From: Nitrospira sp. SG-bin1
GTDB taxonomy: Bacteria > Nitrospirota > Nitrospiria > Nitrospirales > Nitrospiraceae
DNA length: 64,000 bases
Assembly: GCA_002083365.1 (NCBI GenBank)
Contig: LVWS01000044.1
Coordinates: forward strand, 1 to 64,000
Direction: 5' to 3'
Shown: positions 1 to 10,200 of the stretch, piece after piece
How positions within the stretch are numbered: the stretch's first letter is position 1
How the letters are laid out: every line of letters starts with the position of its first letter
Notes under the pieces: model-generated
Databases searched by the model: none
What the model saw: the letters and a program-made list of their open reading frames with translations, nothing else
What the model was told of the DNA's origin: nothing
Position numbers and translations under genes: made by a program

Positions 1-138
1 AATTCCGATGTCGTGGCCAAAAAGACGATGCGAGCCAACTGCAGCACGGCAATGAGCAGATGCCAGGAAGAGACGACGCTGATTTTGAGGCTAGCGGAAG
101 ACTCAGAGTCTGGCAGCGGTGCATCCTCACAGCCATGA
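1..138 (+). CDS. 3' end of a paralogue of the following lipoprotein gene (partial)
   Basis: The frame is open from the first base to a TGA at 136-138. It encodes 45 residues ending the protein. The visible stretch contains VVAKKTMRANC and then CQEETTLILRLAE. The end of the next gene reads VVAKKVLRGNC and CQDETVFMLKEAD, so the two C-termini are clearly related and keep both cysteines. The stop overlaps the ATG of the next gene (ATGA at 135-138), so the genes are probably translationally coupled and arose by tandem duplication. The function is unknown. The 5' part lies outside the window. Confidence 0.7.
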   Translation, partial: NSDVVAKKTMRANCSTAMSRCQEETTLILRLAEDSESGSGASSQP

Positions 139-2225
139 AGACGACACTTACCTACATTTCCATTCTTTTTCTCCTGGCCCAAGGATGTGGCAGCGACAAG
201 CACCTGCCGTCCTCGAATCCGCCGGAGTACGATCCGAAGAAAGTCTATACGCCACCCTCGCCCCCTCCCAGTGTTGGATCAGCACCGATCACGTCGTCTC
301 AACCGACCGAATTCGAATGGCTCAAGTCCCAGCTTGAGTCGCTCGAAGCCGGCCAGACAGCCAAGGGTGAAGGGAAAAGAATCCCGTTCGATCAAAACTT
401 GCTCCCACAGTTCAAGGGAGTCACTAACCCTTGTGAAGCCCTGTCGAGGCTGGCGCCAGGTCTTAGCAGCACGCAGCTCTTTACAGGGACCGAGGGGGCA
501 GCGTTGAAAAAAGCCTTAGGCACCGATGCGGACGGGATCGCGCGTCGAATGGATGAGCAAGTGGCGGAGGGCCTGAAACAGTCGCTCGGCGCCGGTGCAG
601 CCGATTGTCCGATCTCGGTACGGCCGCACAAGAGCAGCGGGTTCATCGATCGGTCTCCATCGCCTCGACTCGTGTTGACTCACACCACTCTCAACCAACC
701 GCTCCTCTTGGCACAGACCACGATCCCTCATGCATCACAGGATGACTACGACGTGCCTCCCCATAAGCCACAACGGGAAAATGCGCCTCCCGAGTGGGTG
801 GGCTGGAAGATGACGGATACCATGACGCGGACCGGCAAGGAGGACAGGCCCACGAAAGGCATTCGAGAAGATTATGAGATGGTCATTGCTCCCAAGACGA
901 AGCAATGTCCCCGTCTGGGTCCTGAACTGGAGGGGATTGTAGACGGGAAATTTGAGTGGTCCTTCATGATGTTTCGGGCGACACCGGGACCGCAGAGTGT
1001 GCTCTATCGCCGACACGTCAAAGCCGACCTCAAAGGGGAGGTCGATGATGATGCCAAGTTGAAAAAGGTCGTGAAATTTGATGCCACAGTCACAATTCAG
1101 CATATCGGCACGGAGCTTCCGCCCTATTCTCGGACATTTCCTGTCCAGGGTGAATTCAGCATTGATCAGCAAACGGGGATACCCGAAGATTTCAAGGTCA
1201 TCACGGTCTCCGGCTTTTCCGAAGGGGAGGCTCAGGCAAAAGACGCGCAACTCATTGGAACGCTTACACCCCTCATAGGGGTTTTTTCGGGTCCAGAATA
1301 TCGTAATGCCCAAACTATATGGAACAACCCCAATACCTGCGTGGAGATCACTTTCACACCGCCGACCAAGACAAAAAAGTTTGTTCCCAGCGAATCGACG
1401 CCGGTAAAGACGGAACTACGGACGAAAAATGATCAACGGCACGTTCCGGCGAAATTCAAGGAAGCGAAGGAGCGGCCCAGGGAGGGCAATGGCCGTGTGT
1501 CGCCGAGGGAGGACAAATCGGAAATCAGCAGGCCGGCGACGTTCACCTACCAGGCTCCAGCGACTAAAATTCAACACAGTGGATTCAGACTGTCGGCGGT
1601 CTCACGCGCGGGTGTCGCGGAAGAGAAGGACGGTGAATGGGAACTGGCGGAAGGGTCGTATGTCTTGGAATTCCAATCGAGGATTGTCTCGACTGAGCCC
1701 ACCGAGCCGGTTGAGTCGGTCGCCGCCGGGAAAGTCGTCTTAACTTCTGTCGAAGGGAAAGAAGGTTGGTACCGTGGAAGCGGCATGCTGGGCTATCAGA
1801 CCGGTCCACCACCAAACCGCGACCCTTGCTCCAATCTCGTCATGGGTCATGGGACCACGCGTTTCGATGTGGCGGGAATGTCTATCAAGCTCTCTGAGAG
1901 AACCGGTGCAACGGGTCGCCAGGTTGGCTCCGCCGACATTGAGTTGCACTACCTAATCCATCCGACGAATGAAACGGTACGACACTGGGCCATGGTGGAC
2001 TTCCAATGCGTTCCGGGAAAAGAATTCCCCATTCCATTTTTTCATCCAATGTACGCCGTCGCTCGCGGCGCCGAAGAAGTAAATCTCCTGAAAGGCTGGA
2101 CCTACGTCGGCAGAGATGGTGTTGTGGCGAAGAAAGTGCTCAGAGGCAATTGCGGCGACTACTGCCAGGACGAAACCGTGTTTATGTTAAAAGAAGCGGA
2201 TGATCGGGCGTCCCCGCCGAAATAA
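135..2225 (+). CDS. Large hypothetical lipoprotein
   Basis: About 696 residues from the ATG at 135. This start is preferred over the in-frame ATG at 60 because it puts a hydrophobic signal (MKTTLTYISILFLLAQGC) at the N-terminus with a GC lipobox-like site, although the -3 and -2 positions (A, Q) are atypical. The mature part is soluble and rich in charged and proline residues, with a low-complexity basic stretch around residues 430-480. No catalytic family was recognised. The C-terminus matches the partial gene just upstream, so it belongs to a small paralogous family. A cell-envelope location is inferred from the signal; the role is unknown. Confidence 0.7.
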   Translation: MKTTLTYISILFLLAQGCGSDKHLPSSNPPEYDPKKVYTPPSPPPSVGSAPITSSQPTEFEWLKSQLESLEAGQTAKGEGKRIPFDQNLLPQFKGVTNPCEALSRLAPGLSSTQLFTGTEGAALKKALGTDADGIARRMDEQVAEGLKQSLGAGAADCPISVRPHKSSGFIDRSPSPRLVLTHTTLNQPLLLAQTTIPHASQDDYDVPPHKPQRENAPPEWVGWKMTDTMTRTGKEDRPTKGIREDYEMVIAPKTKQCPRLGPELEGIVDGKFEWSFMMFRATPGPQSVLYRRHVKADLKGEVDDDAKLKKVVKFDATVTIQHIGTELPPYSRTFPVQGEFSIDQQTGIPEDFKVITVSGFSEGEAQAKDAQLIGTLTPLIGVFSGPEYRNAQTIWNNPNTCVEITFTPPTKTKKFVPSESTPVKTELRTKNDQRHVPAKFKEAKERPREGNGRVSPREDKSEISRPATFTYQAPATKIQHSGFRLSAVSRAGVAEEKDGEWELAEGSYVLEFQSRIVSTEPTEPVESVAAGKVVLTSVEGKEGWYRGSGMLGYQTGPPPNRDPCSNLVMGHGTTRFDVAGMSIKLSERTGATGRQVGSADIELHYLIHPTNETVRHWAMVDFQCVPGKEFPIPFFHPMYAVARGAEEVNLLKGWTYVGRDGVVAKKVLRGNCGDYCQDETVFMLKEADDRASPPK

Positions 2226-2329
2226 ATGTTGTGCGGACTTCAGGAGATCTCGCGCGCGTGGGACGCTTCGGCGAACCCTACGCCTAATCTGAGCGCTTCA
2301 TCGTCCGCCGTGGCATTCCCACACCGACC

Positions 2330-3874
2330 TCAGACCACCGTCCCCATACGAGTCTCATCGACAAAGGTCTCGGTTGCATCGTCGATCGCCCGGCTGTGGC
2401 GGCCTTTCGGAGGCAAGATAAACAACTGTTTCGCGTCGATCTTGTCTTTCTTCTCCGGCGGCATCGCCATCTCATACGTCACGGGACGGCGGTGATCCGC
2501 CAGTTGCAACTCCGGATTGTAGACGCTGTTGAACTTCCAGAGCATCTTGATGAAATTCGTTTGGCCCCGCATCAAATGCCCTGCCGCGATCTTGGCCGTG
2601 CCCTTGAGAGCAGCCCAGCCGAGATGCTTCTTGTTGAGGACCTGCTGCGTCTTAACGAGTTCTGCGTAAAACTCCGGGAGCGGCATCTTGGTCGGCATCA
2701 CGGCATGTTGTATGTCGAACAGGCGGTAGTCCCGTGTGTGGAACTTGCGGGATTCCGTATGCCAACTTTCGGTGCCCGGGTACGGAGTATTGACGCTGAT
2801 ATTGACGATCTCGGGAATTTCCAGACACCACTGGCGAATAACCTCGAACCGCTGCCGGTCCCAATCCGGATCGGCGATGAGATTGATGGCGACGGTGATC
2901 CCAAGGGACCGAGCAAATTCGAGTGCTTCGAAATTCTTCCCTAACGAGATGCGCTTGCGATGCATCTTGAGGCCTTCCGCATCGATGGCCTCCACACCCA
3001 GAAACATGTACTGGAGTCCAAGCGTCTTCCAGAATTGGAAGACTTCCTTGTTACGCAGGAGAACGTCCCCGCGTGTCTCCATGTAGTACTGTTTTTTGAT
3101 GCCGCGCCGTGCGACCGCTTCGCCGATCTCCATGCCCTGCTTGCCTTGAATGAAGGCCACGTCGTCAACCAGGAAGATGCCCGGTTCTTGAACCTGTTCC
3201 AGTTCCTCGACCGCTTTCTCCGTGCTGACCATACGATAGCTGCGGCCGTAGAACGTCCAGGCACTGCAGAAGGAACAATCCCAAGGACAGCCCCGTGCAA
3301 ACTCGACGGAAGCACAAGGATCCAGCACGCCAATGAAGTACTTGTGCCGGTTGCGCAGCAGATCGCGCGCCGGGCGGACGTTATCCAAATTCTCGATGAA
3401 CTGAGCCGGAGGTCCTTCACCATCGAGCGTGACAACACCAGGAACCTTTGTAATCGCTTTACGGTCTTGTTCTACGGCTTCCAATAGTTTAGGGGCAGCG
3501 ACTTCACCTTCGCCCTTGAGGACGCAATCAATCGCGCCGTCGCCGTGCTCCAAAAATTCCTTGGCCACAAAGGACGCGCTATGGCCTCCGACAAAAACGA
3601 AGGCATGCGGCAACTCTTTCTTCGTCAATTTCGCAAGATCCACGACCTCGGGAACATTGGCCAAATAGTTACAGCCAAATGCGACCGCGTCAGGCTTCCA
3701 GGAACGGATGAGCGCTTCATAGTCTTTCCAGGTATCAGCCTGGAGGTCGATCAAGCGGACTTCGTGACCCGCTTGGCGGCAGGCCTGCGCCACCATCTCA
3801 AGCCCCAGCGGCTCCAGACGCAGATAGATCTTGGTGTACATGAGCGGACCGGGATGGACTGCAAGGAACTTCAT
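2330..3874 (-). CDS. hpnR: B12-binding radical SAM protein, probable hopanoid C-3 methylase
   Basis: 514 residues. The N-terminal ~150 residues form a cobalamin-binding-like Rossmann domain, starting MKFLAVHPGPLMYTK and including the LRLEPLGLE stretch I associate with HpnR. The radical SAM cluster motif is CPWDCSFC (Cx3Cx2C) inside RGCPWDCSFCSAWTFYGRS at about residue 190. The family adds a methyl group at C-3 of hopanoids in the membrane using S-adenosylmethionine and cobalamin. An AGGAGG Shine-Dalgarno lies just before the ATG at 3874. The gene stands alone, divergent from a small regulator. Another B12-radical-SAM methylase of this type cannot be excluded without an alignment. Confidence 0.72.
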   Translation of the reverse strand: MKFLAVHPGPLMYTKIYLRLEPLGLEMVAQACRQAGHEVRLIDLQADTWKDYEALIRSWKPDAVAFGCNYLANVPEVVDLAKLTKKELPHAFVFVGGHSASFVAKEFLEHGDGAIDCVLKGEGEVAAPKLLEAVEQDRKAITKVPGVVTLDGEGPPAQFIENLDNVRPARDLLRNRHKYFIGVLDPCASVEFARGCPWDCSFCSAWTFYGRSYRMVSTEKAVEELEQVQEPGIFLVDDVAFIQGKQGMEIGEAVARRGIKKQYYMETRGDVLLRNKEVFQFWKTLGLQYMFLGVEAIDAEGLKMHRKRISLGKNFEALEFARSLGITVAINLIADPDWDRQRFEVIRQWCLEIPEIVNISVNTPYPGTESWHTESRKFHTRDYRLFDIQHAVMPTKMPLPEFYAELVKTQQVLNKKHLGWAALKGTAKIAAGHLMRGQTNFIKMLWKFNSVYNPELQLADHRRPVTYEMAMPPEKKDKIDAKQLFILPPKGRHSRAIDDATETFVDETRMGTVV

Positions 3875-4019
3875 TGTCCCAAACCTCCTGGTCTATGACA
3901 CGCCGGCCGGGATATCCATTGTTCCGAAGACGAACGAGAGGCCCGGCCAGTGAATTGTTCGTGATGTGGCAATGGATGCGGGAAGGGATTCTGACAGAAT
4001 GGAGGCGACGGTGCAACCG

Positions 4020-4038
4020 TTAAGTACGCAAGACTTAA
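4020..4038. promoter_or_regulatory. Inverted repeat TTAAGT-N7-ACTTAA, possible operator
   Basis: A perfect 6-bp inverted repeat with a 7-bp spacer lies in the 230-bp divergent region between hpnR and the HTH/Zn-ribbon regulator gene. Its position suits an operator for that regulator, but no other copy was found to support this. Confidence 0.3.
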
Positions 4039-4104
4039 GATGATTCATGGAGGATCCGCCAAGACCGTCTGGATTTTCCGAATCTCAGTCCTTACCATAC
4101 GGAC

Positions 4105-4473
4105 ATGTTGCCGCTCGAACGGACCCTGCGTCAACGCATCATCGATCTCCTGACGGATACTCGGATGACAACCGATCGACTGGCTCGCATGCTCGGGATT
4201 CCAGAACGGCAGGTGGAGGAGCACTTGGCTCATGTGATAAAAACGGTGTCTCGGGACCGTTCACGACGGTTCATCCTTGAGCCGTCCATCTGTTTGGATT
4301 GTAGTTTTATGTTTCGTGACCGCACACGGTTGACCCGACCGAGCCGCTGCCCTCACTGTCGTAGTGAGGGGATTTCTACCCCTCGCTATGGAATCGATTC
4401 GCTCGGATCGAGATCGACTCACGCCAATACGAAGGTGTCACGGCGGAGAGACGCCTGGAAAGGATCACCATGA
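4105..4473 (+). CDS. Small transcriptional regulator, winged HTH plus zinc ribbon (COG3357-like)
   Basis: 122 residues. Residues 1-50 form an ArsR-like helix-turn-helix (RQRIIDLLTDTRMTTDRLARML followed by IPERQVEEHL in the recognition region). Residues 62-90 carry a zinc ribbon with CLDC and CPHC knuckles. The layout matches the predicted HTH/Zn-ribbon regulators of COG3357. The C-terminal ~30 residues are basic and unlike the family, and may be a local extension. Its stop overlaps the next ATG (ATGA at 4470-4473). It may act on the divergent hpnR or on its own operon; this is inference. Confidence 0.65.
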   Translation: MLPLERTLRQRIIDLLTDTRMTTDRLARMLGIPERQVEEHLAHVIKTVSRDRSRRFILEPSICLDCSFMFRDRTRLTRPSRCPHCRSEGISTPRYGIDSLGSRSTHANTKVSRRRDAWKGSP

Positions 4474-4688
4474 TAGCAGCACGACTTGTCCTCTGTGCCC
4501 TCTGTTCGCTCTTGATTGGCTGCTCCGACAAAGCCAAAGAGCTATTTGAAACGGCCGCGTTCGAAGAAAACCAAGGGAACATTCCCCATGCCAAGCAACT
4601 CTACCAAGAATTGGTGAACCTCTATCCCTCGACCAAAGTCGCCGAGATGGCTCGATCTCGGCTTGCGGATCTGGAGAGCCGGAAATAG
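4470..4688 (+). CDS. Small TPR-like lipoprotein
   Basis: 72 residues. A short signal ends in a lipobox LIGC (Cys at about 18). The rest reads like a single tetratricopeptide-type hairpin (AKELFETAAFEENQGNIPHA, then KQLYQELVNLYPSTKVAEMA), as seen in BamD/YbgF-type proteins. It starts inside the stop of the regulator gene, so the two are coupled. It is probably anchored to the outer-membrane inner leaflet; the partner is unknown. Confidence 0.65.
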   Translation: MIAARLVLCALCSLLIGCSDKAKELFETAAFEENQGNIPHAKQLYQELVNLYPSTKVAEMARSRLADLESRK

Positions 4689-4871
4689 ACGCCGTAGAGT
4701 TCACGCAAGTCGGGAGCCATGCCCACACGCTATTTCCATCACGACGGCTCGGTGCCCTACTTCTGTCCCCTTTTTACCCCTCTTCCGATGCATGGCGAAT
4801 CCGCCCGGTTCCACTAGCTTTGAATGAGAACGAGGGCTTGAATCGGAGAGGATGATTCAGGAGGAGGCGCC

Positions 4872-5234
4872 ATGAAAACATACGCGATGCGCAAGAGGTT
4901 GCGAACTCCAGCTCGTTGTCAATTTTGTTATTTTTGTAACGGCACCCTTGCCACCGGAATCGTGTGGGATCTGTCGGAAACCGGTTGGCGCGCGGCGGGA
5001 GAACGCCCCGTTTGCGTTGGGACTGAGTCGACCGTCTACATCACGCTCCATGACGGGAACCAGTCGCACAACATCATCGTTGACACGGCCGTGGTACGTT
5101 GGTCTGATGGCCACGTCGCCGGCTGGGAAATCACCCGAATGGATGAAGCAAGTCGGGCACGCCTGATGGACTTCCTCGAACAACTCAAATCGGCCGTGCG
5201 TCCTTCGGAAGTAATGACCGGATCACATTGCTGA
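4872..5234 (+). CDS. PilZ domain protein (probable c-di-GMP receptor)
   Basis: 120 residues, a single PilZ domain. The N-terminal RxxxR motif (R7-R11 in RKRLRTP) and the D33-x-S-x-x-G38 motif (DLSETGW) are both present, which are the two c-di-GMP contact motifs of the family. A strong GGAGGAGG Shine-Dalgarno precedes the ATG. There is no effector domain, so it probably acts through a protein partner. The flanking 180 bp upstream hold no other recognisable gene. Confidence 0.72.
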   Translation: MKTYAMRKRLRTPARCQFCYFCNGTLATGIVWDLSETGWRAAGERPVCVGTESTVYITLHDGNQSHNIIVDTAVVRWSDGHVAGWEITRMDEASRARLMDFLEQLKSAVRPSEVMTGSHC

Positions 5235-5253
5235 ATCAAGACATTTTGACACG

Positions 5254-6087
5254 CTAAGAATGGGCAGAGAGATCCGGCGTCGGTTTGGGAAACCATGGGA
5301 AAAACGCGTTGGTCGTCGCTTGATATGCCTTATACTCCTCCCCTCGGCTTGAAAGGGCTTGTGCTTCTGCCCGTGGTATTCCTGTCAACTTGAGCAGGGC
5401 CAGGCCCATCCCGATCGGCCCGATCCAAGTAAAAATCCAACCGGGCGCCCCCAACGTCATCACCACGTACGAACACCAATGCAGCCATTCAAAAAAATAG
5501 TTGGGATGGCGTGAATAGGCCCACAGACCCTCGCGACAGACCCGACCCTGATTCCTGGGGTCCGCGCGAAAATGGGCAAGCTGCCTGTCGGCCCTGGCCT
5601 CCCCTGAGACCGCGATCCCCCAGATGATCAACCCAACGAGCTCTACAAATGCGGAGGGAGGGCGTGGATTCCACAACAGCACCAGAAACGGGAGTGAAAA
5701 GGCCGCCACGGCGAGTGCCTGCAGGAGAAAGTACGCGAGCATTTTGGCCGGCTCCGACTCGCCCCATTCCTGGCGGAGCGTGCGATACCGGGCATCCTCC
5801 TCTTTGCCGATCACGCGATTGAAAAGGATGTGGAACCCCAGCCGTCCCGCATAAAGCGTCACCAGCATCACGGTCAGAAAGACTCGTTCGATACCGACGT
5901 TCGCCTGCGAGGCATACCACAGCACGACGAGAATCAGTCCAAAACACCATCCCACATCTCCAATGGCGGCGTTCTTGGTCCTCCGCTGCACAACCCACAA
6001 GGCTCCCATGACCACCGTCATGAAGAGGTAGGCCGCCAAGACAAGGGGGAGCGGATCCGATGCAAACATCCCATTCTCTGATTCCAT
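5254..6087 (-). CDS. DUF1295 / steroid 5-alpha-reductase-like membrane protein
   Basis: About 277 residues with roughly seven membrane segments. The C-terminal signature RHPNYFFEWLHW and the following GPIGMGLALLKLTGIP and EYKAYQATTNAFFPWFP are typical of DUF1295 proteins, a branch of the NAD(P)H-dependent 3-oxo-5-alpha-steroid dehydrogenase fold. The ATG at 6087 is chosen, with an in-frame GTG at 6099 as alternative. The gene follows the RmlD-like reductase by 15 bp, so the two are likely co-transcribed. The substrate is unknown, probably a lipid or isoprenoid. Confidence 0.7.
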   Translation of the reverse strand: MESENGMFASDPLPLVLAAYLFMTVVMGALWVVQRRTKNAAIGDVGWCFGLILVVLWYASQANVGIERVFLTVMLVTLYAGRLGFHILFNRVIGKEEDARYRTLRQEWGESEPAKMLAYFLLQALAVAAFSLPFLVLLWNPRPPSAFVELVGLIIWGIAVSGEARADRQLAHFRADPRNQGRVCREGLWAYSRHPNYFFEWLHWCSYVVMTLGAPGWIFTWIGPIGMGLALLKLTGIPRAEAQALSSRGEEYKAYQATTNAFFPWFPKPTPDLSAHS

Positions 6088-6102
6088 GATGCCGTACACC
6101 TT

Positions 6103-6981
6103 TCACACGGTGGATTCATAGTCCCACAAATCGACGCCTCGATGGGCTCGATCCTTGAGCCAACTCCGCAAACCTGGAAGGGGAAATGACAAAAGCGCCT
6201 GAATTTTCTCACAGCTCAGTGAGAGATCGGCCGGTCGCGGCGCACCGGTATGATCACGGGCCCACCCTTTTATCAGATGATCTTGCAGTTCCGGATACCA
6301 TGGCAACAGGGCTTGGCCTATTTCCCAACGCGACAACCGTTCACGCCCGCCGAGGTGATAGAGTCCCGACGCCTTCGCATTGGCTAATTCCCAGATTGCG
6401 CGCGCGATGGCTCCCGCCGGCAGTGGACAACGATATTCATCGGCAAAGAGCGTCATATTTTTGCCGCTTCTGGCGGTTCGACACATATCTTCGACAAAAC
6501 TTCGATCGCCAAGCTGCGACGTCCCGGCCGTCAGGACGATTCGAACGACGGTGTGGCGCGGATTCTGCAACACCAGCTGTTCCGCTTCAAGCTTGGTTTT
6601 ACCATAGAAGTTGATCGGATGGGGTTCATCCGTTTCGCGGTACCAACCGGCCTTGCCGTCGAAGACTTCCCCGCTCGATAAGAAGATAAAAGGAATGTCC
6701 CCGGACAGTTTCGCCAGATGGGCCGTGACATCCACGTTGAGGCGACGCGCGAGTTGCTGATTGTCCTCGCACTCTTTCGTTCGGCTCAACGCCGCGCAGT
6801 GAATGACGGCGCTGGGTTTGAGATGATGCCAAATCTGTTCAACAGCCGCCGGGTCCGTGAGATCCACCTCGACGCGTCCGAGGGGATGTACCTCGCAGCC
6901 GAATGCCCACCGAGAGGCGGACGTCACGAAATACCGCCCAATCAATCCAGTCGACCCGGTGATGATGACACGTGGTTTCAT
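6103..6981 (-). CDS. RmlD-like NAD(P)-dependent sugar nucleotide reductase (extended SDR)
   Basis: 292 residues. The N-terminus carries the nucleotide-binding GSTGLIG motif (residues 8-14), followed by VIHCAALSRTKECE and the catalytic YGKTK (YxxxK). The overall pattern matches dTDP-4-dehydrorhamnose reductase-type proteins, but no other rhamnose pathway genes are nearby, so the substrate is uncertain. It is the first gene of the pair with the DUF1295 gene. Confidence 0.65.
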   Translation of the reverse strand: MKPRVIITGSTGLIGRYFVTSASRWAFGCEVHPLGRVEVDLTDPAAVEQIWHHLKPSAVIHCAALSRTKECEDNQQLARRLNVDVTAHLAKLSGDIPFIFLSSGEVFDGKAGWYRETDEPHPINFYGKTKLEAEQLVLQNPRHTVVRIVLTAGTSQLGDRSFVEDMCRTARSGKNMTLFADEYRCPLPAGAIARAIWELANAKASGLYHLGGRERLSRWEIGQALLPWYPELQDHLIKGWARDHTGAPRPADLSLSCEKIQALLSFPLPGLRSWLKDRAHRGVDLWDYESTV

Positions 6982-7253
6982 AGCGCTCCAATGAAGGATC
7001 TTCGTTCTCCTCGAACCGACATGGCGCCTGTGCCGGCGAGTCGGCGGAGGCTGTGGCCAGCTCAGTTCATCATCACACCGATCGCACAGACCAAAATTGA
7101 GAGTGGATTGTACGACTTCAGCTGGTTGGTTGGAAGATGTTCTGAATGCGGATGCATGAAACAGTAAGCGTCAAGATTAACCGTCGGTATGTGCAGTATT
7201 TGGATGAACGATCGGGAGAATCGAGATAGTCATCCGCGGTGATGAAGGTACCA

Positions 7254-10200
7254 CTAGGCGGCTTTCTGTTCCGCCTCGGTCTGGGCTTGCTCGTGCGGGA
7301 GCCAGCGATTCAAGACTGCGGCCAAGGATTTGCTCGTGACAGGCTTGCTGAGGAAGTCATCCATCCCGGCCGCCTGACATCGTTCACGATCCTCCTGCAA
7401 AACATTGGCCGTCATGGCGACGATCGGTAAGCGCGATGGATTCCTGCCGGCTTGCCGCAGGTCTTCTTCGCGATTCCGAATGACCCTTGTCGCTTCAAAG
7501 CCATCCATTTCCGGCATCTGACAATCCATGAAGACCAGCGCGTATGGAATGCGCGAGAGCGATTCGACGGCTTCCCGCCCGTTCGCAGCCACATTGACTC
7601 GATAGCCCAATTTCTCGATCATGTTCGCCGCGATCTTTTGATTCACCGGATTGTCCTCCGCCACCAGGATAATCGGTCGAGAGCGCATCATGGTTTCCGC
7701 CACAGTATGCTGAGTAATAATCGAAGCCGAGGGCTGATCGGCTGAACCAGCAATACCAGGCAGCTGTCCTAGGACGAGGCCGAGGCACTCGAATACCAAC
7801 GACTGGCGAATCGGTTTCGTCAGGTAGGCATCGATACCGGCGTTTTGAGCGGCTTTGGCATCGCCGCGCTGACCAACCGATGTCAGGAGTACCAGACGCG
7901 TCCCGCCGATCGCCGGTTCCGCCTTGATACGACGGGCCAGCTCCAGACCGTCCATGCCGGGCATTTGCATATCCAAAATGGCCACGTCGAACGGGATATG
8001 ACGAATCGCCGCATCCCGAAGGTACTGCAACGCTTGCGCCCCATTCTCGGCACTCTTATACGTGACACCTCTTCCATGGAGATAATGCTCAAGCACCAGC
8101 CGGTTCGTGGCATGATCGTCGACGATCAAAATTCTCCGGCCTTGTAACGCCACGGTAGGCAGCGAGGCCGGTTGAGTTCCCTCCGGCTGGAGATGAAAGG
8201 GCACGGTAAACCAAAAGACACTGCCCACGCCGATTGTGCTGTCCACACCGATACGCCCGCCGATCAGCTCCACGAGCTTTTTGCAAATGGCAAGTCCGAG
8301 ACCGGTGCCGCCATATCTCCTTGTCATGGAACCGTCTACTTGCGTGAAGGACTGAAAAAGTTTGGCCTGTTGTTCTGGTGTAATGCCGATTCCGGTATCT
8401 GAGACTTCAATTCGAAACCATCGGCAAGATGTATTCAGGCTTCCACGTGTCGTGCTCCCGTGTTCTTCCGGAGCACTGACGGTCACGACAATTTCGCCCT
8501 CTTCCGTGAATTTGATGGCATTGCCGATCAAATTCACCAAAATCTGACGGAGGCGGCCGGGATCTCCTCGCAGTAAAGAGGGGATGCCAGCTTGCACAAG
8601 GCAGGTGAGCTCAAGACCTTTGGCATAGGCTCGTGCTCCGAGTAGGCCGAGGGCGTCCTCCACCGCAGTGTGAAGGTCGAAATTGACTTCCTCCAGATCC
8701 AGCTTGCCGGCTTCGATTTTGGAGAAGTCGAGGATCTCGTTGATGATGTCCAAGAGATGTTCGCCGGAAAGCCGAACCGTCTCCGCATAGTCCCGCTGCT
8801 CCGGGGTCAATGGGGTGTCGAGCAGGAGTCCGGCCATGCCGATGACGCCGTTCATCGGTGTCCGAATCTCATGGCTCATCGTGGCTAGGAACTCCGCCTT
8901 GATCTTCACCGCCTCCAGCGCTTTGTCCCGAGCCTCCTCGAGTTCTCTGTTTTTGCGTTCCAGGTCCTGTGCAGCCTTGGCCAGCTTGGTCTCGGAAAGC
9001 TTGCGCTCAGTGACATCCTCCATAATGCCGCGCAGCTTGGTCACCTGTCCATTCTCAACAAGCAGGGATACGAGATCTCGAATCCAGACAGTGCGGCCGT
9101 CGGCGGCCAGCATGCGGTATTCGAAAGTGTGCGCCCGACGCTTGCCGACCTCGCTAAGACAATACTGCGGCGCCCAGTTCTGATCCTCAGGATGCATGTG
9201 ATCCACCCAGAAGGTCGGTGAGGAGAGCCATTGTTCGACCGGATAGCCGAGGAAGGCCTCGGCTTGCTGGCTTACGAAGGTAAACCGTGTCGTCGAGGCA
9301 TCGGCTTCCCACACAATCCCGTTGATCGAATCGACAAGGTCTTTGTAACGGTGCATCAGTTGCTCGACGGCTTGTTCCGCCTGCTTACGTTCGGTGATGA
9401 CCTCCGTAAACATGATGATGCCGCCGATGTCGCCCGTGGCCTCCCGCCAGGGTCGTACCTCCCATCGGAGCCAGTCTTCGGATCCGTCCGCGCGAACGAA
9501 CCGATCTTCGTCACGACATTCCACAGCCCCACCCAGACAGCGCCGATGGATCGCTTGCCACTCTTCCATCCCTCGAATTTCCGGAAACAGCTCGTAGTGG
9601 TGTCTGCCGGTAAGATCCTGATCGCCAAGTTTGTAGTCCTGCAACCAACGACGGCTGACAGCAAGGTAGCGGAGATCCTTGTCCAGCATGGCCACGGCTG
9701 CGGGCGTGTGCTCGACAAAGGATTTGAGTAAGTCGTGGCTTCGAGCCAGCGCGGCCTCCGCTCGCTCGCGCGCACAGAACTGGCTTAGCTGGTCGGCCAC
9801 GGCTTGGAAGGTGGTCAAGAGGGACGGATCCGCTGGTAGGATCTCGTGATGGAAAAATTCCAGCACGGCATAGATCCGACCGGCCAGTTTGACGGGAAAG
9901 GCTGCAGCCGCATGGAGTCCAGCCTGTTCAGCCAATGCCGCCCGAGGGAAATTTCGGTCACGAGTTACATCTGAAATCCACTCCGGTTTTGCGCTGGCCC
10001 ACACCCGACCTGGCAGCCCAACACCCATGGTAAACATCATCTCTCGGCTTGCAGTGCCGTAGTGGTCAAAGGCAGTGCCCGACACACTCCACATCGAATG
10101 GCATCGTAGTTTCTGGACCGACTGATCCACAACCCACAAGAGTCCCTCTTCCCATCCTAAGGTTTGACACACTGGTTGGAGAATCGCCGAGATCGCATTG

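Noticed and set aside
735..1313. 192-codon minus-strand frame inside the large lipoprotein gene
   Set aside because: Shadow of the plus-strand gene, with no motif and atypical composition.
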